From: JAWXTP01 sp044433415
Lineage (GTDB): Bacteria; Bacteroidota; Bacteroidia; Bacteroidales; Rikenellaceae
Direction: 5' to 3'
DNA: 10,244 bases
Assembly: GCA_044433415.1 (NCBI GenBank)
Contig: JAWXTP010000106.1
Location: forward strand, 1-10,244
Shown here: positions 1 through 4,708 of the stretch, one piece after another
How positions within the stretch are numbered: the stretch's first letter is position 1
How the letters are laid out: every line of letters starts with the position of its first letter
The notes under the pieces: model-generated
What the model was told of the DNA's origin: nothing
Seen by the model: only the letters and a program-made list of their open reading frames with translations
Databases searched by the model: none
Program-made: the position numbers and the translations under genes

Positions 1-23
1 AGAAACCTAAGTGTTAGGTAATA

Positions 24-73
24 GGAGAAGGAGAAGGAGAAGGAGAAGGAGAAGGAGAAGGAGAAGGAGAAGG
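24..73. repeat. GGAGAA hexanucleotide tandem repeat
   Basis: Eight uninterrupted copies of GGAGAA plus two further bases, with no mismatch. The lack of any interruption suggests recent slipped-strand expansion, so copy number probably varies between strains. It lies about 220 bp upstream of the start of the outer-membrane barrel gene. On the minus strand it reads as a Ser-Pro repeat within an open frame at 14-283. I regard that frame as spurious, because it runs through the hexamers, a dispersed repeat and a hairpin. No function is visible. Confidence 0.95.
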
Positions 74-103
74 TAAGAAACTCCAACCTGCTGAGGTTAG
101 TCG

Positions 104-130
104 AGGTTGCGGATCAAGCCCGCAATGACG
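104..130. repeat. Short GC-rich dispersed repeat with hairpin
   Basis: TTGCGG at 107-112 pairs with CCGCAA at 120-125 across a 7-nt loop. The 11-mer AGGTTGCGGAT at 104-114 recurs exactly at 4556-4566. On the minus strand it would encode the phrase HCGLDPQ, which from memory is a common spurious peptide from repeats of this type in many bacterial genomes. It is GC-richer than its surroundings. I read it as a dispersed intergenic repeat, not a gene. Confidence 0.6.
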
Positions 131-221
131 AGAACGGTAAAAATTATGATGTATTGCGCGATTTTGATTTTTGCCGGACAATAATATTTTCTGAATATGA
201 AAACGATTTATTAACCATAAA

Positions 222-279
222 GGAAATTCCCAGAAATTGGATTTTAACATATTTGAATAAAACCAGTTTCTAGAATTCC
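222..279. repeat. Imperfect inverted repeat, copy 1 (upstream of barrel gene)
   Basis: The left arm at 222-240 (ends CAGAAATTGG) pairs imperfectly with the right arm at 263-279 (CCAGTTTCTAGAATTCC) around a 22-nt loop. The right half, from about 254 to 281, matches 23 of 28 positions at 2065-2092, where the arms form a similar hairpin with a 6-nt loop. Both copies end in AGAAyTCCTCA shortly before a start codon, here 14 bp. It could be a small non-autonomous mobile element or a leader structure. A weak TAnnTTTG-like box (CATATTTG, 248-255) sits in the loop but has no matching -33 element. Confidence 0.6.
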
Positions 280-295
280 TCAAAAATTTAAAATT

Positions 296-895
296 ATGAA
301 ACGTATACTTATTTTAATCTTTGCCTTTTTTTTAACATCGGCATCTTTTGCTCAAAGTTTATCTTTTGGGCCGCGCGTTGGTATGAACATCGCTAAATTA
401 AAAGGAATTGAGGACAGCAAACTAGGACTTAATGTTGGAGTCTATGCAAATATCTATGTTAATAAAGTAGGTATCGAAGTTGCTGGTATGTTCTCACAAG
501 AAGGTGGTAGCGGAGAAGCAATTTATGATTACGATGGCTCATTATTTTCAAGTGTTACTAAACTTAACTACTTTAATGTTCCTGTAGTTTTAAAATATAA
601 AATTATAGGTAACCTTAACGTATTTGCTGGACCCCAATTTGGATTCCTTCTATCTGCTAAACAGAAAAATGGTAATACCTCATCCTTTAACTTGAAAGAT
701 AAACTTAAAAGTTCTACTGTTTCTGGTGTTGCTGGGGTGGGTTACACTTTCTTAGGTCTCCTAGATGTAAACCTAAATTACAACTTTGGATTCCAGAACA
801 TTGTTGAAGACCAAACAATAGTATCAGGCGTAGAAAGTTTCGCCTCTAATATTAGGGGTGGCACTTGGCAAATTACTTTTGGTCTAGACTTCTAA
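296..895 (+). CDS. Outer-membrane beta-barrel protein, PorT-like family
   Basis: A 199-residue protein with a Sec signal peptide: Lys/Arg at 2-3, a hydrophobic core at about 4-14, and likely cleavage near 19 (SASFA/QS). The mature part is about 180 residues of alternating short beta-strand-like segments with Gly/aromatic turns. Examples are FGPRVGMNIAK at the start, YFNVPVVLKYK with VFAGPQFGFLL in the middle, and the C-terminal strand WQITFGLDF ending in Phe, as is usual for barrels. This is the pattern of the Bacteroidota OMP beta-barrel domain (PorT type, about 8 strands), and the length fits the family. Family members are often annotated only as porin family or outer membrane beta-barrel protein, and the specific role here is unknown. 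The ATG at 296 gives a complete signal peptide. The leader is A-rich with no Shine-Dalgarno sequence. It appears monocistronic, with repeats upstream and a strong inverted repeat downstream. Confidence 0.88.
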   Translation: MKRILILIFAFFLTSASFAQSLSFGPRVGMNIAKLKGIEDSKLGLNVGVYANIYVNKVGIEVAGMFSQEGGSGEAIYDYDGSLFSSVTKLNYFNVPVVLKYKIIGNLNVFAGPQFGFLLSAKQKNGNTSSFNLKDKLKSSTVSGVAGVGYTFLGLLDVNLNYNFGFQNIVEDQTIVSGVESFASNIRGGTWQITFGLDF

Positions 896-923
896 AAATC
901 CTTTAGTACTTTTATCATTCTTT

Positions 924-970
924 AGAACCGCTAGGTGTCCCAATGTTTCAATGGGACACCTAGCGGTTCT
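924..970. terminator. Perfect 19-bp inverted repeat, probable terminator
   Basis: AGAACCGCTAGGTGTCCCA at 924-942 is exactly complementary to 952-970 across a 9-nt loop. The position, 29 bp after the barrel gene stop, and the GC-rich stem suit transcription termination. The 3' flank is TTAATAAATT, not a clean T-run, and T-rich sequence also lies on the 5' side. It may therefore act in both directions, or be a dispersed palindrome that only doubles as a terminator. Confidence 0.6.
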
Positions 971-1120
971 TAATAAATTACACATTTAAACACATACCTC
1001 TCCCAACAACATCGTCTATCTCAGATTTTAAGTAGTGTGAATTTTTCGACTATAAATAGTAAAAAATATAAATATAGAATCAATTTTCTCTTTCATGGGT
1101 AAATAATCGAAATTTTTAAA

Positions 1121-1128
1121 TAACTTTG
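1121..1128 (+). promoter_or_regulatory. Possible -7 box (TAACTTTG) for the rhuM relic
   Basis: TAACTTTG matches the Bacteroidota -7 consensus TAnnTTTG and lies 31 bp before the ATG at 1160. No TTG is present at the expected -33 position near 1098, so the call is weak. If it is real, transcription starts just after 1130, which would exclude the TTG at 1130 as a start codon. Confidence 0.35.
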
Positions 1129-1159
1129 TTTGAAGATTATTGCAATAAAGAAATACAAC

Positions 1160-1531
1160 ATGGCAAAAAAGGAAATACAGGTACGCAACAGTACCGCAGA
1201 GTTCTTGATATTTACATCTCAATCAAATGAAGATAGCATTGAAGTTAGAGTTGAAAGAGAGACAATATGGCTAAGTCAAAAACTTATGGCAAAGCTATTT
1301 GACTGCTCCACAGACAACATATCTCTACACTTAAAAAATATATTTATTGATGGTGAATTAGACCAAAATTCAGTTGTCGAGGATTACTCGGTAACTGCAA
1401 CAGATGGCAAGAGCTACAAGACCAAACATTACAATCTTGACGCTATTATCGCCGTTGGATACGAATAAACTCTATTTTCAATAGCACTCTTAGAATACAT
1501 CAACAATTATTTTACCCTACTTATTTATTAA
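1160..1531 (+). pseudogene. rhuM: Truncated, frameshifted RhuM-family protein gene
   Basis: The open frame from ATG 1160 (MAKKEIQV) to the TAA at 1466-1468 gives 102 residues that match the N-terminal part of RhuM-family proteins. Recognisable segments are IEVRVERETIWLSQKLMAKLF, ISLHLKNIFIDGELDQNSVV, and TDGKSYKTKHYNLDAIIAVGY. From memory the family is about 330-350 residues long, so about two thirds is missing. The break falls inside a conserved motif: after VGY the family reads RVNS or RINS. Here RINSI is encoded at 1462-1476 in another frame, which implies loss of one base near 1462. In the original frame, 1478-1522 reads SIALLEYINNYFTLL, resembling a later RhuM segment (LKEYIIKGFTL), so a short internal deletion probably followed. 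RhuM is named after a Salmonella pathogenicity-island gene. Its molecular role is poorly defined and it is typical of genomic islands. The relic is very AT-rich. A TTG at 1130 would extend the frame but overlaps the putative promoter. Confidence 0.8.
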
Positions 1532-1556
1532 AATTACATTAAAAATTACAAAAATA

Positions 1557-1587
1557 TTGCAATTTTCATTAAAATTTATTTCCTTTG
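1557..1587 (+). promoter_or_regulatory. Probable promoter for the two-TM protein gene
   Basis: TTG at 1557-1559 is followed after exactly 20 bp by TTCCTTTG at 1580-1587, one base from the TAnnTTTG consensus. The spacing is the same as in the two better promoters at 4641 and 7530. It lies about 93 bp upstream of the ATG at 1681, giving a leader of roughly 85 nt. Confidence 0.5.
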
Positions 1588-1680
1588 TATCGTAATAATT
1601 CAATCTTTAAAGTACTTGAGAATATGTTTTAAGCATATAATCTGCACTCTAAAGAACCAAACCAACTTAAATAAGATTTT

Positions 1681-2058
1681 ATGATAGATTACATTTTGTC
1701 AAAATATTGTTCTCATGTTGACGATCAAATCGAAGACATAAAATCAAATATAACAAATAATGAATACTTGGAATCACATGTTAGATTCCTTGAAAGGCGT
1801 TATAGACGATTCACTATTGCATACAGAGTTCGTAGTTTTATTACAAAATTTACACCTATACTTATATTAATACTTTTGATGTTATTCCCATCAAAAAAAT
1901 TGTACTTTTGGTATATACCTTCTGCAATGCTGCTAATAGTAATATCAGAAGTTATGATAAGTAAAATTTTCCCTGTAGTCTATTTTAATAAAATACACGG
2001 AAATATAACAATATTAAAAGGAATAATAAAGTATAACAAAACGTTAGGGAACTTCTAA
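1681..2058 (+). CDS. Hypothetical protein with two membrane segments
   Basis: I do not recognise this 125-residue protein. Residues 1-55 are hydrophilic and probably helical, with acidic patches (HVDDQIEDIKSN) and then a strongly basic stretch (RFLERRYRRFTIAYRVRS). Two hydrophobic segments follow, at about 57-70 (FTPILILILLMLF) and 76-96 (WYIPSAMLLIVISEVMI), separated by a short SKK-containing turn. The C-terminal tail is basic. This suggests a small inner-membrane hairpin with a cytosolic N-terminal helix. Codon use is rich in ATA and AGA and unlike the following hppA, which suggests low expression or foreign origin. The last codons and the TAA lie in the left arm of an inverted repeat (2048-2088). 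The natural C-terminus may therefore have been replaced when that repeat arrived. The ATG at 1681 is the only convincing start, and a promoter candidate lies upstream. It could be spurious, but the bipartite membrane pattern argues for a real gene. Confidence 0.6.
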   Translation: MIDYILSKYCSHVDDQIEDIKSNITNNEYLESHVRFLERRYRRFTIAYRVRSFITKFTPILILILLMLFPSKKLYFWYIPSAMLLIVISEVMISKIFPVVYFNKIHGNITILKGIIKYNKTLGNF

Positions 2059-2088
2059 AAATTGGATAAAACCAATTATTAGAACTCC
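2048..2088. repeat. Imperfect inverted repeat, copy 2 (upstream of hppA)
   Basis: The left arm GGAACTTCTAAAAATTGG (2048-2065) pairs with the right arm CCAATTATTAGAACTCC (2072-2088) across the loop ATAAAA, with one bulge and about two mismatches. Its right half is 23/28 identical to the hairpin at 222-279. It overlaps the stop codon of the preceding gene and ends 42 bp before the hppA start. Without a T-run it is not a standard terminator. A small dispersed element is more likely. Confidence 0.65.
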
Positions 2089-2130
2089 TCATTACATATA
2101 TAACATTAACTAAATCTTAATTAATAATTT

Positions 2131-4344
2131 ATGGAAATTCCAGTACTATTTTGGCTTGTGCCAGTAGCGTCTCTAATTGCTTTAGGGTTCGCAAGGTATT
2201 TCTTCGTTCAACTTATGAAAGTTGATGAGGGAACTCCTTTAATGAAAGAAATCGCTCAACACGTAAGAGTTGGTGCTATGAGCTATTTACGTCAACAGTA
2301 CAAAATCGTTATCAAGGTATTTATCGTACTTTGTATTTTGTTCTCTGTAATGGCTTACTTTAACTTATTAAATGCTTGGGTTCCTGCTGCCTTCCTTACA
2401 GGTGGTCTTTTCTCAGGTATCGCTGGTTTTATTGGTATGAAGACTGCAACTTATGCTTCTGCTCGTACTGCTAACTCAGCTATTCAATCTCTTAATGCAG
2501 GTCTTCAAGTAGCATTCCGTTCAGGTGCTGTTATGGGTCTTGTGGTTGTAGGTTTAGGTCTTTTAGACATCTCTATCTGGTTTGTAATCCTTAACTATTG
2601 TGTTGAGGCTATTTCTCAAGCTGAGAAAATGATTGTTATCACAACTACCATGCTTACTTTCGGTATGGGTGCTTCTACTCAAGCCCTATTTGCTCGTGTT
2701 GGTGGTGGTATCTACACTAAAGCTGCTGACGTTGGTGCTGACCTTGTAGGTAAAGTTGAAGCTGGTATCCCAGAAGATGACCCTCGTAACCCTGCAACTA
2801 TCGCTGACAACGTAGGTGATAACGTAGGTGACGTTGCTGGTATGGGTGCTGACTTATATGAAAGCTACTGTAGCTCTATCCTTGCTACTGCTGCTCTAGG
2901 TGCTTCAGCATTTATGCTAAACCCTGAAATCCAAATGAAGCTTATCCTTGCTCCTATGCTTATTGCTGCTATCGGTATCATTCTTTCTATCATAGGTATC
3001 TTCCTTGTGAAAACTAACGAAAACGCTACTATGCAGACTCTTCTAAGATCTCTTGGTAAAGGCGTTAACTCTAGTTCTGTGCTTATCGCTATCCTTACTT
3101 TTGTAGTTCTTTATGTTCTTGAAATCCCTAACTATATAGGTATTTCATTTGCTGTTATCATTGGTCTTGTAGTAGGTATAGTTATCGGTCAAGCTACTGA
3201 ATACTACACTTCTCACTCTTATAAACCAACTCAGAAAATCGCTGATAGCGCTGAAACAGGTCCTGCTACAGTAATTATCGCAGGTATCGGTACAGGTATG
3301 CTTTCTACTGCTATCCCTGTTATCGCTGTTGTTGCTGGTATCACTCTTTCTTTCCTTTGTGCTAACTATGGTTCTGAAGGTATCTCTATGGGTCTTTACG
3401 GTATTGGTATCGCTGCTGTAGGTATGCTTTCAACTCTTGGTATCACTCTTGCTACTGACGCTTACGGCCCTATCGCTGACAATGCTGGCGGTAACGCTCA
3501 AATGGCAGGTCTTGACCCAGAAGTTCGTCGTCGTACAGACGCTCTAGATGCTCTAGGTAACACTACAGCTGCTACAGGTAAAGGTTTTGCTATCGGTTCT
3601 GCTGCTCTTACTGCTCTTGCTCTTCTTGCTTCTTACATCGAAGAGATTAAAATTGGTATGGTACGTCTTATCAATGGTGGTACTACTATTACTACTCTTT
3701 CTAACGCTCCAGAAGGTGGACTTACTGCTGAGGCTGTACACCATGCTTCAATAGCTGACTTCATGGTATGGTTTGACGTTAACATCATGAACTACAAAGT
3801 ACTTGTAGGTATGTTCATAGGTTCTATGATGGCTTTCGTATTCTGCGGTTTAACAATGAATGCTGTAGGTCGTGCTGCTCAAGCTATGGTTGATGAGGTA
3901 CGTCGCCAATTTAGAGAAATTAAAGGTATCCTTACAGGTGAAGGCACTCCTGACTATGCTCGTTGTGTAGAAATCTCTACTAAAGGTGCTCAAAAAGAAA
4001 TGTTATTCCCTTCAATAATGGCTATCCTTACTCCTATCATCACAGGTGTTATCTTTGGTGTTGCTGGTGTTATGGGTCTTCTAGTTGGTGGTCTTGCTGC
4101 TGGTTTCGTACTTGCAGTATTCATGTCTAACGCTGGTGGCGCTTGGGATAACGCTAAGAAATATATCGAAGAAGGTGCTAACGGTGGTAAAGGTTCTGAA
4201 GCTCACAAAGCTGCTGTAACTGGTGATACTGTTGGTGACCCATTTAAAGATACTTCTGGTCCTTCTCTAAACATTCTTATTAAACTTATGAGTATGGTGT
4301 CAATCGTTATGGCTGGTCTAACTGTAGTATACAGCGTTCTTTAA
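2131..4344 (+). CDS. hppA: Membrane-bound pyrophosphatase, K+-dependent Na+-type ion pump
   Basis: A 737-residue integral membrane enzyme that hydrolyses cytosolic pyrophosphate and pumps cations out of the cell. The length and about 16 hydrophobic segments fit the family. The catalytic face is complete: D200 and D204 with K208-V-E210 (DVGADLVGKVE), then D226, D230 and D234 in the ADNVGDNVGD repeat, EYYTSHSYKPTQKIAD mid-protein, the DNAGGNAQMAG loop, and the C-terminal SNAGGAWDNAKKYIE and DTVGDPFKDTSGPS motifs. GNTTAATGKG has A480 and G483 where K+-independent enzymes carry Lys and Thr, so it should be K+-dependent. E244 in LYESY is at the Na+-pump position, while H+-pumps carry the glutamate four residues later. 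T90, F94, D146 and M174 resemble the signature I recall for dual Na+/H+ pumps of gut Bacteroides. Codon use is strongly biased (GCT, GGT, ATC, CTT), suggesting high expression. No TTG-N20-TAnnTTTG promoter is evident in the 72-bp leader. The gene is apparently monocistronic, with a palindrome and a terminator following. Confidence 0.97.
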   Translation: MEIPVLFWLVPVASLIALGFARYFFVQLMKVDEGTPLMKEIAQHVRVGAMSYLRQQYKIVIKVFIVLCILFSVMAYFNLLNAWVPAAFLTGGLFSGIAGFIGMKTATYASARTANSAIQSLNAGLQVAFRSGAVMGLVVVGLGLLDISIWFVILNYCVEAISQAEKMIVITTTMLTFGMGASTQALFARVGGGIYTKAADVGADLVGKVEAGIPEDDPRNPATIADNVGDNVGDVAGMGADLYESYCSSILATAALGASAFMLNPEIQMKLILAPMLIAAIGIILSIIGIFLVKTNENATMQTLLRSLGKGVNSSSVLIAILTFVVLYVLEIPNYIGISFAVIIGLVVGIVIGQATEYYTSHSYKPTQKIADSAETGPATVIIAGIGTGMLSTAIPVIAVVAGITLSFLCANYGSEGISMGLYGIGIAAVGMLSTLGITLATDAYGPIADNAGGNAQMAGLDPEVRRRTDALDALGNTTAATGKGFAIGSAALTALALLASYIEEIKIGMVRLINGGTTITTLSNAPEGGLTAEAVHHASIADFMVWFDVNIMNYKVLVGMFIGSMMAFVFCGLTMNAVGRAAQAMVDEVRRQFREIKGILTGEGTPDYARCVEISTKGAQKEMLFPSIMAILTPIITGVIFGVAGVMGLLVGGLAAGFVLAVFMSNAGGAWDNAKKYIEEGANGGKGSEAHKAAVTGDTVGDPFKDTSGPSLNILIKLMSMVSIVMAGLTVVYSVL

Positions 4345-4374
4345 GCGTTTGGGATGTTTCGGCAATATCGGGAA

Positions 4375-4499
4375 GGCTTTTCCCAATAACGGCTCATCTT
4401 TGCGACCTTTCTGGGCATTTCAATGCTCACAGCCGTCAAGGCTGCTCCGCTTAAAATGCCCAGAAACGCCGCAAATATGAACCATTCTTGGAAAAAGCG
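4375..4499. repeat. Long imperfect palindrome, GC-rich
   Basis: The arms at 4375-4420 and 4454-4499 are 46 nt each, align without gaps, and are complementary at 38 positions. The innermost 13 bp (CTTTCTGGGCATTT region) are nearly perfect. The 33-nt loop holds its own hairpin, CAGCC (4430-4434) with GGCTG (4440-4444). The whole forms a branched structure starting 30 bp after hppA. Its GC content, about half, is well above that of the flanking genes. There is no open frame with coding character and no transposase. It is most likely a REP/MITE-like dispersed element transcribed in the hppA 3' region, where it could stabilise the mRNA. Confidence 0.8.
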
Positions 4500-4555
4500 G
4501 ACAGCCGTGGACGCTATTAACCGCTCATGGAATCCACCCCCGTGCTTGCTTACGC

Positions 4556-4579
4556 AGGTTGCGGATAAATCCGCTTGGA
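4556..4579. repeat. Second copy of the short GC-rich repeat
   Basis: AGGTTGCGGAT at 4556-4566 repeats 104-114 exactly, and the following bases (AAATCCGC) are a diverged version of the other copy. GCGGAT and ATCCGC at 4561-4574 form a compact palindrome. The rest of 4500-4555 is GC-rich with short self-complementary pieces but contains no gene I can support. Confidence 0.5.
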
Positions 4580-4589
4580 AAATTAAATA

Positions 4590-4633
4590 AAAATAACAGC
4601 TATAAGACTGAGGTTTTATAGCTGTTATTTTTT
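4590..4633 (+). terminator. Rho-independent terminator downstream of hppA
   Basis: A 16-bp perfect stem, AAAATAACAGCTATAA (4590-4605) with its complement at 4616-4631, around a 10-nt loop. T-rich sequence lies on the 3' side and an A-run on the 5' side. The symmetry would allow termination in both directions. It would end hppA transcripts that run through the palindrome and insulate the promoter that starts 8 bp further on. Confidence 0.8.
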
Positions 4634-4640
4634 AAATATA

Positions 4641-4671
4641 TTGCATTTCATGATAATATGTTATATATTTG
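4641..4671 (+). promoter_or_regulatory. Promoter of the GH31 gene (TTG-N20-TATATTTG)
   Basis: TTG at 4641-4643, a 20-bp spacer, and TATATTTG at 4664-4671 match the Bacteroidota sigma-ABfr consensus. The start codon is 37 bp after the -7 box, so the leader is about 30 nt. It is AT-rich and without a Shine-Dalgarno sequence. Confidence 0.75.
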
Positions 4672-4708
4672 TATAATTACTTAATCAAATCAACTAAATC
4701 AAACAAAA

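Noticed and set aside
14..283. Minus-strand open frame of 89 codons with a Ser-Pro repeat tail
   Set aside because: It consists of the hexamer array, the GC-rich dispersed repeat and a hairpin read backwards. It has no signal, domain or codon pattern.
924..970. Possible integron attC site
   Set aside because: The arms are perfectly complementary, without the unpaired bases and R/L box organisation of attC, and there is no cassette array.
1130..1159. TTG start that would extend the rhuM relic by ten codons
   Set aside because: RhuM similarity begins after the ATG at 1160, and the TTG directly follows a TAnnTTTG box where transcription would begin.
1028..1222. Minus-strand open frame overlapping the start of rhuM
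   Set aside because: It overlaps the better supported + strand gene, is Cys/Phe-rich as expected of an AT-rich antisense frame, and matches nothing I know.
3553..3744. Minus-strand frame inside hppA (Ser/Thr-rich)
   Set aside because: It is a shadow of the biased GCT/ACT/GGT codons of hppA.
4345..4589. Possible structured RNA gene or riboswitch
   Set aside because: The folding is explained by a long palindrome. It follows hppA instead of leading a gene, a terminator separates it from the GH31 gene, and I recognise no known RNA family.
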